Assembly (NCBI GenBank): GCA_028875875.1
Contig: JAGWUV010000019.1
Span: 1-64,000 of the forward strand
Length of the DNA stretch: 64,000 nt
Origin: Bacteroidota bacterium
GTDB taxonomy: Bacteria > Bacteroidota > Bacteroidia > Chitinophagales > Chitinophagaceae
Direction of reading: 5' to 3'
Shown one piece after another: positions 19,001-27,924 of the stretch; the first letter of the stretch is position 1, and each line of letters opens with the position of its first letter. A model generated the notes under the pieces. It saw only the letters and a program-made list of their open reading frames with translations. It did no database searches and was not told the origin of the DNA. A program made the translations under genes and the position numbers.

Positions 19001-20848
19001 AAAATCAATTTTAATGTGATAGCACCTGACCAGGAATACAATATTGCAGCAGATGGTTATTACAATATAAAAGACTCTACGGGGAACCCTTTACGTACTG
19101 TAATTAACTTAAAACATACCAAGATTAATTTTATACAGCAGTTCTTAACCGATATATTCAGTGATTTGAATGGTTATGGAACCGGGCAGTTAACAATTGC
19201 CGGCAATCCAAATTCACCGGATTTGCTGGGAGATATTTATTTGGAAAAAGCAGGACTAAAAGTGAATTATACTCAAGTATACTACAATATCGATTCTGCA
19301 CGTATAAAATTCGAAGATGACGGTATAGACTTTGGTGAATTTTTTATTCATGATGAACGAAAAAACAAAGCACTTATAAAAGGCAAACTATATGAAAAGC
19401 AGTTCAAGCACATGGTATTTGATTTCGATATGTTTACCAACAAACTTTTAATGCTGGATACAAAGCCGAAAGACAATCCACAGTTTTACGGTAAAGCAAT
19501 AGGCAAGGCTGCGTTAAGTTTTAAAGGTCCGGAGAATAAAGCCGTGATGACAGTTATTGCTGAAGCTAACGATACTTCTCATATTTTTATTCCTAACTCA
19601 TCCAGCAAAGAAAGTGGTGAAGCTGATTTCATTGTATTCAAACAAGTAGGAACTGAAATGGAGTCGATGCAGTCACAAAGCAATTTCAACCTTTCGGTAG
19701 ACCTTGATCTTACAGCCAATAATAAAGTAAATATTGATGTGATCTTAGATCCGCTCAGCGGCGATGTTATCAAAGCTACAGGTAACGGCCACCTTCGTAT
19801 TAAAGCCGGCACAACCGACCCATTAACTATCCGCGGAAGATATAATATTGAAAACGGCCGCTACGATTTCAATTTCCAATCACTTATCCGAAAGCCTTTT
19901 ATTATGAAGGCGGATGCAGGTAATTATATAGAATGGAATGGAGATCCTTTCAATGCTGATATTCATGTTGATGCCCAATACACTGCCGATAACATAAGTA
20001 CCAAAGATTTACTTAGTTCGCAATCATTGCAATCAACTTCAGCTCAATCTTCGTTACAAAGTGCCAGCACTTACCGCGGACAGGTATTTGTGATCGCATC
20101 ATTGCGTAATAAACTCAGTAAGCCTGATATCAGTTTCAAGCTTGATTTCCCTCAGGGTAGCCCGATTAAGAATGATGCCAACTTTGCAGACTTCTTAAGT
20201 GTAATTGAAAAAGAACAGAATGAAATGCTGAAACAGGTTACCTACCTTATTGTTCTTGATCGTTTTGCACCCTACGGCGAAGCAGGCAATGCCAACACTA
20301 ATTTCACCAACATAGGCGTGAATACTATCTCACAAATACTTACAAGAGAACTGAATAAAACCATTTCAAATCTTTTATACAAACTAACGAAAGATAAAAG
20401 TTTACATTTTGATCTTGGGTCATCTGTGTACAGCAGTGCAGATATTTTTTCTAATGGTATTAGCGCCAACACAAATACACTCGACAGAAGCACACTTAAT
20501 TTCAAAATCGGTAAAAGCTTTTTCAACGATAACATCATTGTAACCTTTGGTGGCGATCTCGATTTTAATTTAACGGCTTCTACTACTCAAACAGGCAACC
20601 TGCAATGGTTACCCGATTTGAATGTTGAAATTGTTCTTACTAAAGATAAAAAACTAAGAGCCCTGATCTTTAGTAAAAACAGTCTTGATGTGAACGGCAC
20701 CACTCTAGGCAGGCGCAACAGGCAAGGTGTAGGTTTATCATACAAAAGAGATTTTGAAAAAATATTTGGTACTAAAGAAGATGAAATTCAATTCAAAAGT
20801 CCAACCGATAATGGCAAGAACAACAACCCAGGCAATGATGGAGATTAA
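16043..20848 (+). CDS. TamB-like translocation/assembly protein (DUF490)
   Basis: A very large envelope protein, 1601 residues if started at CTG 16043. An N-terminal basic anchor (KKVFKIFRY) and one membrane helix are followed by an AsmA/TamB-like start (TSYVQNWLVGFATKKLSAQLG), over a thousand residues of repetitive beta-strands, and the C-terminal DUF490 domain (about residues 1150-1560) with GNGHLRIKAGTTDPL, IENGRYDF and ADIHVDAQY. TamB-like proteins form hydrophobic grooves spanning the periplasm and are linked to outer-membrane protein assembly or lipid transport. No ATG or GTG exists in frame near the N-terminus. TTG at 16079 would cut the basic anchor and start inside the membrane helix, so CTG 16043 is preferred. 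No TamA gene is adjacent. Confidence 0.85.
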   Translation: MKKVFKIFRYTFLVVIAILLLAFIAIQTSYVQNWLVGFATKKLSAQLGTEVRIKNINLSLLNKLNMEGVLVRDKQKDTILYAGALKVRITDWFFLKDRAELKYLGLEDAVVKMQRKDSTWNFKFIIDHFASSSPKQKKKSGGIELNLKKVDLKNVSFIKNDQWRGELMTAKVGSMLLDADNINLNKSIFNINEITLDKPFFSIQDIPELRPDSIHKRDHMAPLIDTGLQMNPGDLMVKMNKLTIKNGTLEIHGNQEAPVSYFDGSHLVFNKLNATFEHFVLNKDTLRSDIDINAKERCGLDVKRLKAKLHITPHIMEFASLDLQTNKSRLGDYYAMKFKAFNHDFGEYIDDVIMDAKFKDAKVYSDDIAFFAPELKSWKQEATVSGIFLGTVADFNVKNLFIKSGGKSYVSTPHYSMKGLPYLDKTIIDFSNGTIKTNYSDVASFAPVVKDVKVPDLVALGDILFKGDFKGTFINFSTNGVLTSSLGGVTANVTMQLPKRKDATYSGSITTNHFNIGKFLETDQLGYVDFSGKISGSNFSVDKLKTSIEGKISSLDFNGYNYSNITTNGTFQKKYFNGEVKIDDPNLDFDSNIEVDLSKADPSFNILGDIVKSNLKELNFANKKLQLTGLLDVNFTGKNIDKFLGTAKFLNANIKSEETELSFDSLTLTSIYIDSVKYLKLASNEINGSISGEFTILDLPNSFQSFLHQYYPSYFAAPRTISNAQKFNLSLKTNYIEPYLKLYDKRLEGFNDADISSYVNTKDNIFNLSVKLPYGKYKKYSITGTDLQVKGNNKKVDLNGQVASIQVSDSLSFPNTFIKISAGNDHSLVSLKTSASNALNEASLNADVFTLEDGVRIHFNPSSFVLNDKKWNLEKQGEIVVRRNFVGAQNVKFSQGFQEITVETEEEDGGNINNLVVNLKNVVLGDITSLFMKEPKLEGMATGNIHLRDFYGPFNVEADINTQQFRFNDDSVGIVGLKANYNAKDGKINFNVIAPDQEYNIAADGYYNIKDSTGNPLRTVINLKHTKINFIQQFLTDIFSDLNGYGTGQLTIAGNPNSPDLLGDIYLEKAGLKVNYTQVYYNIDSARIKFEDDGIDFGEFFIHDERKNKALIKGKLYEKQFKHMVFDFDMFTNKLLMLDTKPKDNPQFYGKAIGKAALSFKGPENKAVMTVIAEANDTSHIFIPNSSSKESGEADFIVFKQVGTEMESMQSQSNFNLSVDLDLTANNKVNIDVILDPLSGDVIKATGNGHLRIKAGTTDPLTIRGRYNIENGRYDFNFQSLIRKPFIMKADAGNYIEWNGDPFNADIHVDAQYTADNISTKDLLSSQSLQSTSAQSSLQSASTYRGQVFVIASLRNKLSKPDISFKLDFPQGSPIKNDANFADFLSVIEKEQNEMLKQVTYLIVLDRFAPYGEAGNANTNFTNIGVNTISQILTRELNKTISNLLYKLTKDKSLHFDLGSSVYSSADIFSNGISANTNTLDRSTLNFKIGKSFFNDNIIVTFGGDLDFNLTASTTQTGNLQWLPDLNVEIVLTKDKKLRALIFSKNSLDVNGTTLGRRNRQGVGLSYKRDFEKIFGTKEDEIQFKSPTDNGKNNNPGNDGD

Positions 20849-20861
20849 TAGAATGGCAAAC

Positions 20862-22397
20862 CTATTTTAAAAGCGGAGGAGGAAGTAATTTACAATCCTT
20901 CATTCGGTATACATAAAAATAACGTACAACTTTCCCTGACCGATATTGATTAATCACAACAGGCTTTTCTATCGTTTCAAAATAAGCAGCATATTCTTTC
21001 ACAGGATCAAAAGGCAAATTGGATGCAGTAATGCAATAGGCATCATCATGTAATTGTAATGGTTTTCTTTCTTTATTCAGCCAGGCAAATTTGTGTAAAT
21101 CATCCAGTAACCCAACACCCAATACACGTTGATGTGTTTTAGTTGCAACATACTTTTCAATATGAGCCCCGGGAAACCACTTATTTACAACAATAGGTGC
21201 ATCCGCTTTCATTCTCCCTGCAGCAATATCTTCTCTTTCTATTTGGGCAAATTTTTTTCCGAAAGCATCCCATCCATTCAAATCCAGTGTAGGACAATAT
21301 TCGCCATAATTCTCCTTATCCTGGCTACCAAAATTTCTCGGTGCATAATTAGAAAGCAAAGAACCTGCGATCAGAACAAATAAAACCAATCCCCCGGCCC
21401 ATTTTACTACCGTTGGATATTTTTTTTGTGCTCTTACATCAAGGTATTGAGCAGTCACAAAAAATAAAGGAATATAGGCAGGTCCGCTCCAATGCGGTAA
21501 TGTATCATTGAATAATGCAACGCCCCAAAACAATGCGATCATCGGCAAGCTCATGCATAAACTCCATACCGCTAGTGCTGACGAAAATGTTTTCTGCTTT
21601 CTCAGCAACGCTATTAAAGAAGCAACTACCAACACAAATACAATTGGATTCTGATAAGCGAATTCTCCCAATATTTCACGCAGCAAAGAATCCCACATTA
21701 CCTGGTGATGCGTTACTCTCTCCGAATGAAATTTATAAGTGATAAAATCGTTTTGAATATTCCAATAAACGATAGGAATAAGGCATAACAAAGTGATCAT
21801 CACAGCAACATACAATCTCCAATTGAGCAACCATTTTATTCTTTTCAATAAAATAAAAAAACCAAATCCGGCCCACAAATACAAGCCATGCACTTTACTC
21901 AATGCTGCCAAACCTATAAGTAATCCTAACAACACCCAGGAACCTGTTTTATTTACTTCATTACGAATGATCATTCGGCACATGATATACAAAGAAGCTG
22001 TCCAGAATGGTATTTGCGGCGAATCGGGTAAAATAAATAAACCGGCAATAACACCAGTGTACACAGAACAATTGAACAACAAGGCTGCATACCAGGCGGT
22101 ACGCTCATTATGCATCATTGCTACCGTGTTAAAAACAAATATTGAAGAAAGCACACACCCCGTTATAGCTCCAAGTCTAATGGCAACATCACTTAACCAA
22201 TGCAAATTGAAAGTGGTTAACTGTATCAGCAAACCCACCATTGGTGGATGATCAAAATGATTCCAGTCGGGCTGCAATGCATACGTATAATAGTACACTT
22301 CATCATTGCCCAGTTCAACAGATCCGGCAATCACAAGTTTGATCAATGCAACAATAGCAAGAAAAACATACAATTGTTTTCTATACTGAGAAGTCAT
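20862..22397 (-). CDS. GT39-family membrane glycosyltransferase (ArnT/PMT-like)
   Basis: A 511-residue polytopic membrane protein. The first periplasmic loop holds GNDEVYYYTYAL and then WNHFDHPPMVG, the acidic and D-H-P-P signatures of dolichyl/undecaprenyl-phosphate sugar transferases (PMT_2, glycosyltransferase family 39). About 10 to 11 hydrophobic helices follow, with a soluble C-terminal part of about 110 residues. It probably transfers a sugar from a lipid carrier to an envelope acceptor. It ends 13 bases from the convergent tamB-like gene; the aroQ start lies upstream on the same strand, 23 bases away, so aroQ and this gene may be co-transcribed. Confidence 0.85.
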   Translation of the reverse strand: MTSQYRKQLYVFLAIVALIKLVIAGSVELGNDEVYYYTYALQPDWNHFDHPPMVGLLIQLTTFNLHWLSDVAIRLGAITGCVLSSIFVFNTVAMMHNERTAWYAALLFNCSVYTGVIAGLFILPDSPQIPFWTASLYIMCRMIIRNEVNKTGSWVLLGLLIGLAALSKVHGLYLWAGFGFFILLKRIKWLLNWRLYVAVMITLLCLIPIVYWNIQNDFITYKFHSERVTHHQVMWDSLLREILGEFAYQNPIVFVLVVASLIALLRKQKTFSSALAVWSLCMSLPMIALFWGVALFNDTLPHWSGPAYIPLFFVTAQYLDVRAQKKYPTVVKWAGGLVLFVLIAGSLLSNYAPRNFGSQDKENYGEYCPTLDLNGWDAFGKKFAQIEREDIAAGRMKADAPIVVNKWFPGAHIEKYVATKTHQRVLGVGLLDDLHKFAWLNKERKPLQLHDDAYCITASNLPFDPVKEYAAYFETIEKPVVINQYRSGKVVRYFYVYRMKDCKLLPPPLLK

Positions 22398-22420
22398 AAA
22401 CTGTAGGTAATAATGAGGAG

Positions 22421-22843
22421 TTATTTTCTTTCAACCAGCCATTTCACAGCAAGTTCATACCCTTGCAAACCCAGGCCAATAATGCTTCCTGCGGCTTTAG
22501 CCGATACATGAGATATCTTCCTGAACTCTTCCCTTGCATGTACGTTCGAAATGTGTACTTCAACAACGGGTGCCTTGATCGCAGCAATAGCATCACCAAT
22601 GGCTACTGAAGTATGCGTATAACCTCCCGGGTTCATTACAATGCCATCAAATTCAAAACCTACACGCTGCAATTCGTTGATCAACTCTCCTTCCACATTG
22701 CTTTGAAAATAGCTGAACGTCACAGTAGGAAAAGCAGTTTTCAATGTTTCAAAATACTCCTCAAACGATGTATTTCCGTACACTCCCGGCTCTCTCTTTC
22801 CTAAGAGATTTAAGTTAGGGCCATTGATGATCGCTATTTTCAT
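22421..22843 (-). CDS. aroQ: 3-dehydroquinate dehydratase, type II
   Basis: A 140-residue cytosolic enzyme of the shikimate pathway that dehydrates 3-dehydroquinate to 3-dehydroshikimate. The start MKIAIINGPNLNLLGKREP is the type II signature. The GVYGN segment carries the catalytic Tyr. VMNPGGYTHTSVA binds substrate, and VEVHISNVHAREEFR supplies the catalytic His and Arg. The upstream TTG at 22852 would add three residues; the ATG at 22843 fits the family. A structured intergenic region (22877-23048) lies between carA and this gene. Confidence 0.95.
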   Translation of the reverse strand: MKIAIINGPNLNLLGKREPGVYGNTSFEEYFETLKTAFPTVTFSYFQSNVEGELINELQRVGFEFDGIVMNPGGYTHTSVAIGDAIAAIKAPVVEVHISNVHAREEFRKISHVSAKAAGSIIGLGLQGYELAVKWLVERK

Positions 22844-22876
22844 CTGCAACAATTTTAAGCTTTAGCCTATAAAACT

Positions 22877-22932
22877 AAGCATGATAAAGTTTTCATTTCA
22901 TTTTTTCTTGTAACGAAAACCTTATCATGCTT
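22877..22932 (-). other. Long hairpin between carA and aroQ
   Basis: The arms 22877-22897 and 22912-22932 are 21-base inverted repeats with two mismatches. In the minus-strand RNA both mismatches become G-U pairs, so the transcript in the direction of carA and aroQ can form an uninterrupted 21-bp stem with a 14-base loop. No long T-run follows, so it is not a typical terminator. A second small hairpin, CAATCAC / GTGATTG (22937-22953), lies just beside it. Confidence 0.6.
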
Positions 22933-22961
22933 GTTCCAATCACTTGGTGATTGTATTATTT

Positions 22962-23048
22962 TGATACCAGGTTTAGTATTTCATGGCATCGTTCCTTGCG
23001 TCGCAATCCTTTCATCTGCATCACTTCGTGCAGCTTATCACTGTACTA
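22962..23048 (-). repeat. Degenerate copy (f) of the two-box intergenic repeat
   Basis: On the minus strand, TTGCGACGCAAG (core at 22995-23008 region) is followed after 23 bases by CCTGGTATCA (22962-22971). The core TGCGACGCA is shared exactly with the other five copies, and the spacing to the second box falls in the same range. An AGTACA block lies further upstream than usual, near 23043-23048, separated from the core by extra hairpin-forming sequence. Confidence 0.5.
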
Positions 23049-23067
23049 AAGTTTTTCCAACCATTCT

Positions 23068-24168
23068 TTAGTTCTTATTCATCATCGCAACAAAGTTGTC
23101 AAATAAATATCTTGAATCATGCGGACCAGGAGTAGATTCAGGGTGATATTGTACACTGAATGCAGGCTTATCTTTCAAGCGTATACCCTCAATACTTTCA
23201 TCATTCAGGTTCACATGTGTTACCTCAACATTCGGATGATTACGTACCGCTTCAGGATCAACACCAAATCCATGGTTCTGTGTAGTAATCTCACACTGGC
23301 CGGTAATAATATTTTTTACAGGATGGTTCAGTCCCCTATGGCCGTGGTGCATTTTAAAAGTAGGAATACCATTCGCCAAAGCTAACAACTGATGGCCCAG
23401 GCAAATTCCAAACACAGGCTTATTTTCATTCAATAATCCCTTTACTGTTTCAACCGCATAAGGTAATGCCGCCGGATCACCAGGACCATTAGAGATGAAA
23501 TATCCGTTTGCATTAAACTCTTTCAAACGGGCTAAGCTTGTGCTCGCCGGGTGTACCCTTACATAAGCACCACGTTCTACCAGACAATTCAAGATATTCC
23601 TTTTTACCCCAAAATCAAGTACAGCAACTCTTAACGCGGCATTCACATCACCCAACTCATATTCTTTTGTTGTACTTACTTCACTGGCCAGATCAAGTCC
23701 GTCCATATTTGGGCACTTGGCCAGTTCTTTCTTCAATACTTCAATATCCAATATTTCAGAAGAAATGATACAGTTCATAGCACCTTTGGTTCTGATATGT
23801 GCTACGAGGGCTCTTGTATCAACATCCTCTATTGCAATAATATTATTAGCAACCAGGTATTCTTGCAAGGAGCCGTTTGCCTGAATACGACTGTACTGTT
23901 CTTCAAGATTTCGGCCTATCAACCCCCTGATCTTTACACTATTACTTTCTACATCAGAATTTTTTACACCATAGTTTCCGATGTGAACTTTATTCATAAT
24001 CAATACCTGTCCGGTATAACTTGGGTCTGTAAAGACTTCCTGGTAACCGGTCATCCCCGTATTGAAGCATATTTCTCCGGAGGTTGTACCTTTTTGTCCG
24101 AAGGAAAAACCATAAAATACGTGGCCGTCTTCCAATAATAAAACTGCGGGTTGCTTAGTGTTGGGCAT
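23068..24168 (-). CDS. carA: Carbamoyl-phosphate synthase small (glutaminase) subunit
   Basis: A 366-residue enzyme subunit that releases ammonia from glutamine for carbamoyl phosphate, used in pyrimidine and arginine synthesis. The CPSase small-chain domain is at about 6-135 (FNTGMTGYQEVFTDPSY). The class I glutamine amidotransferase domain is at about 180-360, with the nucleophile Cys256 in GICLGHQ, and the His-Glu pair in VQYHPEST. It follows rplQ on the same strand after a terminator, an order common in Bacteroidota. The large subunit carB is not in the window. Confidence 0.96.
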   Translation of the reverse strand: MPNTKQPAVLLLEDGHVFYGFSFGQKGTTSGEICFNTGMTGYQEVFTDPSYTGQVLIMNKVHIGNYGVKNSDVESNSVKIRGLIGRNLEEQYSRIQANGSLQEYLVANNIIAIEDVDTRALVAHIRTKGAMNCIISSEILDIEVLKKELAKCPNMDGLDLASEVSTTKEYELGDVNAALRVAVLDFGVKRNILNCLVERGAYVRVHPASTSLARLKEFNANGYFISNGPGDPAALPYAVETVKGLLNENKPVFGICLGHQLLALANGIPTFKMHHGHRGLNHPVKNIITGQCEITTQNHGFGVDPEAVRNHPNVEVTHVNLNDESIEGIRLKDKPAFSVQYHPESTPGPHDSRYLFDNFVAMMNKN

Positions 24169-24262
24169 CTCTAAAAATTATTTCAAAAATTGTTTTGCAA
24201 AGAAAGAACGATAATTCTATTTACAGTTCAACAAAAGGAAAAACTTTTCCTCAATTACATAA

Positions 24263-24293
24263 AAAAGGCAGAACCTTTACAAGTTCTGCCTTT
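24263..24293 (-). terminator. Terminator of the ribosomal protein-rpoA cluster
   Basis: The stem AAAGGCAGAAC / GTTCTGCCTTT lies 26 bases after the rplQ stop on the minus strand and is followed by a run of T residues in that direction. It separates the cluster from carA. Confidence 0.85.
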
Positions 24294-24318
24294 ATATAAA
24301 GTGATTGAAAACATCTGT

Positions 24319-24849
24319 TTATTCAGCAGCTTTTTCTTCAGAAGATGTCGCTTCCGGTGCCTGTGCTTCTTCAGCAGCAGGAGCAGCTTCTGTAGTAGCT
24401 TTCTTACGGCTACCACCTGAACGACGGGTTTTCTTAGCAGGCTCAGCAGTTTTCGCAACTGTTTTACCGTAGATCTCATTAAAGTCTACCAGTTCAATCA
24501 TTGCTTGTTCAGCGTTATCACCCACACGAATACCTAATTTCAGGATGCGTGTATATCCACCCGGACGAGAAGCAATTTTAGGTCCCACCACTGTAAATAA
24601 TTCTTTTACAGCAGCTTTATCCTGCAGGTAGCTAAACACTACTCTGTGCTGGTGGCTAATCTGATCTTTGGTTTCACCTTTCTTAGTTTTAGTTAATAAA
24701 GGTTCAACGTAAGTACGTAAAGCTTTAGCTTTAGCCAAAGTGGTTACAATACGCTTGTGCGTAATTAACTGGCTAGCCAAATTTGCCAGCAATGCTTCTC
24801 TGTGTGCCTTTTTACGGCCGAGATTGTTGATTTTGTCTCCGTGACGCAT
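24319..24849 (-). CDS. rplQ: 50S ribosomal protein L17 with C-terminal extension
   Basis: A 176-residue large-subunit protein located near the exit tunnel. The L17 core ([20 protein letters not shown], then [12 protein letters not shown]) occupies about residues 1-120. The remaining 55 residues are Ala/Glu/Lys-rich and low in complexity ([18 protein letters not shown] and an acidic tail), longer than the 120-130 residues usual elsewhere; extensions like this occur in Bacteroidota. It is the last gene of the cluster. Confidence 0.97.
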   Translation of the reverse strand: MRHGDKINNLGRKKAHREALLANLASQLITHKRIVTTLAKAKALRTYVEPLLTKTKKGETKDQISHQHRVVFSYLQDKAAVKELFTVVGPKIASRPGGYTRILKLGIRVGDNAEQAMIELVDFNEIYGKTVAKTAEPAKKTRRSGGSRKKATTEAAPAAEEAQAPEATSSEEKAAE

Positions 24850-24932
24850 GACGATTTTTGTTTTATATCTTGTACCGTGTCAGGAATTACAAGATGTGAA
24901 TAATAGCCTTTCGCTTGTAGAGCTACAGGCTC

Positions 24933-25934
24933 TTAGTTATCTAAATTATCTAAACCCAATTTTTGCAGATCCATTCCGAAACTTAAACCTCTTTCTGTTA
25001 ACACCTGCTCAATTTCGCTTAAAGATTTCTGACCAAAGTTTCTGAACTTCATCAGGTCTTCTTGCTCATACTGAACCAGTTCGCTTAAGCTGTTGATCTT
25101 AGCAGCTTTCAAACAGTTGAAGGCACGAACTGAAAGATCTAAATCTTCCAATGGAGTTTTCAGCACTTTACGCAATTGCAAAATTTGCTCATCTACTACA
25201 TCTTCTTTCTTATCTTCTTTGTTATCGAAAGTGATGTTTTCATCAGTAATGATCATCAGGTGCTGGATCAAAATACGAGAGGCTTGTTTCACTGCTTCCT
25301 CAGGATGAATAGTCCCATCAGTTGCAACATCTAAAACCAGTTTCTCATAGTCAGTTCTTTGCTCCACACGATAATTTTCGATCGCATATTTCACATTCTT
25401 GATTGGAGTGTGAATAGAATCGATCGCTATGTATCCGAATGGAGATTCTTTTTGTTTGTTCTCCTCTGCAGGAACATAACCGCGGCCTTTGGCAACAGTC
25501 AATTCAATGTCCAGTTTAGAAGAGCTATCCATTGTACAGATCACCAGTTCAGGGTTCATTACCTGGAAGTTTTGAGAAACTTCACCCAGCATACCGGCAG
25601 TAAATTCTGTACGACCTTTAATTGATAAAGTTAATTTCTCGCTTGCCACATCATGCTCCACATTCTTCTTAAAACGCACCTGCTTCAGGTTCAGAATCAT
25701 TTCTGTAACATCTTCAGTTACGCCTTTAATAGTAGCGAACTCATGGTCTACGCCCTCAATTTTAATACCCACAATGGCATATCCTTCAAGGCTGCTTAAC
25801 AGTACCCTGCGTAAAGCATTACCAATAGTTAAACCATATCCGGGTTCAAGCGGACGAAACTCAAATTGTCCTTCAAAATCAGTTGCTTTCTGTAAAACGA
25901 TTTTGTCAGGCTTCTGGAAGTTTAAAATGGCCAT
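24933..25934 (-). CDS. rpoA: DNA-directed RNA polymerase alpha subunit
   Basis: A 333-residue subunit that nucleates RNA polymerase assembly and contacts promoter DNA and activators. The N-terminal dimerisation domain (to about 230) has [21 protein letters not shown] flexible linker leads to the C-terminal domain (about 250-325) with the helix-hairpin-helix region [20 protein letters not shown]. The ATG at 25934 ([11 protein letters not shown]) is chosen; the frame extends 25 codons upstream but those residues do not belong to the family. Confidence 0.97.
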   Translation of the reverse strand: MAILNFQKPDKIVLQKATDFEGQFEFRPLEPGYGLTIGNALRRVLLSSLEGYAIVGIKIEGVDHEFATIKGVTEDVTEMILNLKQVRFKKNVEHDVASEKLTLSIKGRTEFTAGMLGEVSQNFQVMNPELVICTMDSSSKLDIELTVAKGRGYVPAEENKQKESPFGYIAIDSIHTPIKNVKYAIENYRVEQRTDYEKLVLDVATDGTIHPEEAVKQASRILIQHLMIITDENITFDNKEDKKEDVVDEQILQLRKVLKTPLEDLDLSVRAFNCLKAAKINSLSELVQYEQEDLMKFRNFGQKSLSEIEQVLTERGLSFGMDLQKLGLDNLDN

Positions 25935-26050
25935 TTTTAACTCCGTATTTTTTTGATTGATTGATATTGTTACCGGCTTCTGCACTTGTAGCATCGGCGG
26001 TTGTGTCACTCACTTGTACGTCCCAAACTATACTCAGCTAAGCGTTAGGC

Positions 26051-26656
26051 TTACTTAGAGTACAATTCTACGATCAGTTGTTCCTTGATGTTTTCAGGAA
26101 CACTTTCTCTTTCAGGATAAGTGATAAATGTACCTTTCTTCTCAGTTTCATTCCAGTCTACCCAGCTGAACTTAGGGTTCTTGCCACGAGACTTACTGGT
26201 GATAGAAGAATTACCTTCACTCTTTGCTTTATAAGCAATGATATCACCGGGTTTGCATGAATAAGAAGGAACATTCATTATCTCACCGTTAACGGTAATG
26301 TGTTTGTGAGCAACTAACTGCCTTGCTTCGGGTCGAGAAGCTACTAACCCTAAACGGTAAACCACATTATCTAAACGGGCTTCCAATAATTTGATCAGGT
26401 TTTCACCGGTAACACCTTTTAAGCGGGCAGCTTCTTCAAATGTTTTACGGAATTGACGCTCCAATACACCGTACGTGTATTTGGCCTTTTGTTTTTCTTT
26501 CAGCTGTAAAGCATACTCGCCAAGGCTTTTACGCTTACGAGCAGCACCATGCTGACCGGGAGGGTTGCTGTTTTTAGTCAACCATTTTCCGTTGCCTAAA
26601 ATGGGCTCACCGAAAATTCTGGAGATTTTGGTCTTTGGACCAGTGTAACGTGCCAT
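26051..26656 (-). CDS. rpsD: 30S ribosomal protein S4
   Basis: A 201-residue small-subunit assembly protein that binds 16S rRNA. The start MARYTGPKTKISRIFGEP and the NPPGQHGAARKRKSLGEYALQ segment are typical, and the S4 RNA-binding domain (RLDNVVYRLGLVASRPEARQ) starts at about residue 92. The N-terminal zinc-binding cysteines of some S4 proteins are absent (C-minus type). A gap of 164 bases with a terminator-like hairpin separates it from rpsK. Confidence 0.97.
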   Translation of the reverse strand: MARYTGPKTKISRIFGEPILGNGKWLTKNSNPPGQHGAARKRKSLGEYALQLKEKQKAKYTYGVLERQFRKTFEEAARLKGVTGENLIKLLEARLDNVVYRLGLVASRPEARQLVAHKHITVNGEIMNVPSYSCKPGDIIAYKAKSEGNSSITSKSRGKNPKFSWVDWNETEKKGTFITYPERESVPENIKEQLIVELYSK

Positions 26657-26774
26657 AATGTTTATTTCATTTCGATTTTTTTAGACTTCGTTGCTGCAAT
26701 CGGTGAAAAATCGTAAAAAATTAATTGCGCAACCTTTTGATAAATGAAACCGTATTGGCTCAATATGTTATAAA

Positions 26775-26809
26775 AAGTACGAAGCAGCTTTAAAGCATAC
26801 TTCGTACTT
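26775..26809 (-). terminator. Terminator-like hairpin between rpsK and rpsD
   Basis: AAGTACGAAG (26775-26784) pairs with CTTCGTACTT (26800-26809). In the minus-strand transcript this 10-bp stem starts 11 bases after the rpsK stop codon and is followed by a run of five U residues. It could stop or attenuate transcription inside the ribosomal cluster. Confidence 0.55.
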
Positions 26810-26820
26810 AAATATTCTAA

Positions 26821-27231
26821 TTATACTCTTCTCTTCTTAGGAGGACGGCAACCATTATGAGGAAGCGGAGTAATATCTTTGATAGACGTTACTTCAATAC
26901 CACTTTGTGCCACCTGGCGGATAGCACCTTCCCTACCTGAACCAGGTCCTTTTACAAATACATCCACACGCTTTAAACCGGCTTCCAGAGCTACTTTAGC
27001 AGCATCAGCAGCAGCCATTTGTGCAGCGTAGGGAGTGTTCTTTTTAGATCCACGAAATCCCATTTTACCTGCAGACGACCAGCTGATTACTTGTCCTTGC
27101 TTGTTAGTGAAAGCGATAATAATGTTGTTGAATGTTGCATTGATACGTACTTCTCCTGCAGCATCAACCTTAACGATTCTTTTTTTGGCAGCGGCTTTAG
27201 CGCTGTTTTGTGCTTTTGCTGTTTTAGCCAT
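26821..27231 (-). CDS. rpsK: 30S ribosomal protein S11
   Basis: A 136-residue small-subunit platform protein. The S11 core is clear: [53 protein letters not shown] and the C-terminal [13 protein letters not shown]. The ATG at 27231 gives [17 protein letters not shown], a basic N-terminal tail; the longer frame from 27279 reads through intergenic sequence. It lies between rpsM and rpsD. Confidence 0.97.
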   Translation of the reverse strand: MAKTAKAQNSAKAAAKKRIVKVDAAGEVRINATFNNIIIAFTNKQGQVISWSSAGKMGFRGSKKNTPYAAQMAAADAAKVALEAGLKRVDVFVKGPGSGREGAIRQVAQSGIEVTSIKDITPLPHNGCRPPKKRRV

Positions 27232-27358
27232 AATTGTTTGTTGAGGTAATCTTCTAAAATATCCCGCCTCCTTTTCCAATTTTAATCGGAACTATCCAGC
27301 GGTTTTATAAAAAACCAAAAGCTCATAGCAAGGAGCTAGGAGCTTAAGGCATTTATTT

Positions 27359-27739
27359 CTATTTCTTAGGAGCCTTTTTCTTACCGGCCACTGTTTTACG
27401 TTTCCCTTTACGTGTACGGCTATTGGTTTTCGTACGCTGACCACGAACAGGCAAACCTTTTCTATGGCGGAGACCACGGTAGCAGGCGATATCAAGCAAA
27501 CGCTTGATGCTCATTTGCACTTCACTTCTCAAAGCACCTTCTACCTTAAACTCACTATTAATGATGTTACGGATAGCAGCCTGCTCATCATCATTCCACT
27601 GGCTTACTTTCTTATCAAAATCAATACCTGCTTTGGCAAGAATGTATTGAGCTGTAGAACGGCCAATACCATAGATATAGGTAAGACCAATTTCACCTCT
27701 TTTATTCTTTGGTAAGTCAATACCGGCAATACGAGCCAT
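27359..27739 (-). CDS. rpsM: 30S ribosomal protein S13
   Basis: A 126-residue small-subunit head protein that contacts P-site tRNA and bridges the subunits. It starts [19 protein letters not shown], has [20 protein letters not shown] and the C-terminal [22 protein letters not shown] with a basic tail. The gap to rpsK contains short inverted repeats (AAGCTC/GAGCTT and GGTTTT/AAAACC) of uncertain role. Confidence 0.97.
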   Translation of the reverse strand: MARIAGIDLPKNKRGEIGLTYIYGIGRSTAQYILAKAGIDFDKKVSQWNDDEQAAIRNIINSEFKVEGALRSEVQMSIKRLLDIACYRGLRHRKGLPVRGQRTKTNSRTRKGKRKTVAGKKKAPKK

Positions 27740-27781
27740 AATTCTATTTTAAATTTTCAATTACTGTTTTTTACAAATTAA

Positions 27782-27898
27782 TTATCCCTGACGCTGTTTG
27801 AATCGGGGATTTTTTTTGTTGATCACATACAGCTTTCCTTTTCTCTTCACGATCTTACAGTCTGCACTGCGTTTTTTAATGGAAGCTCTAACTTTCAT
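27782..27898 (-). CDS. rpmJ: 50S ribosomal protein L36
   Basis: A 38-residue protein, [20 protein letters not shown] at the start and ending NPRFKQRQG, that fits L36 in length and sequence. Only one cysteine remains where zinc-binding L36 proteins have three cysteines and a histidine, so this is the zinc-free (C-minus) type. It sits in the usual place between infA and rpsM. Confidence 0.93.
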   Translation of the reverse strand: MKVRASIKKRSADCKIVKRKGKLYVINKKNPRFKQRQG

Positions 27899-27924
27899 AA
27901 TATTTAATATTTAACTATCAGCAA

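Noticed and set aside
24255-24479. Lys/Leu-rich 74-residue frame overlapping the end of rplQ
   Set aside because: It comes from another phase of the Ala/Glu/Lys-rich L17 extension and includes the terminator region.
26657-26720. Possible seventh copy of the intergenic repeat (GCAGCAACGAAG on the minus strand)
   Set aside because: The TGCGACGCA core is missing and no second box lies at the expected distance.
27292-27358. Inverted repeats AAGCTC/GAGCTT and GGTTTT/AAAACC between rpsM and rpsK
   Set aside because: The stems are short, and no convincing terminator or regulator structure could be supported.
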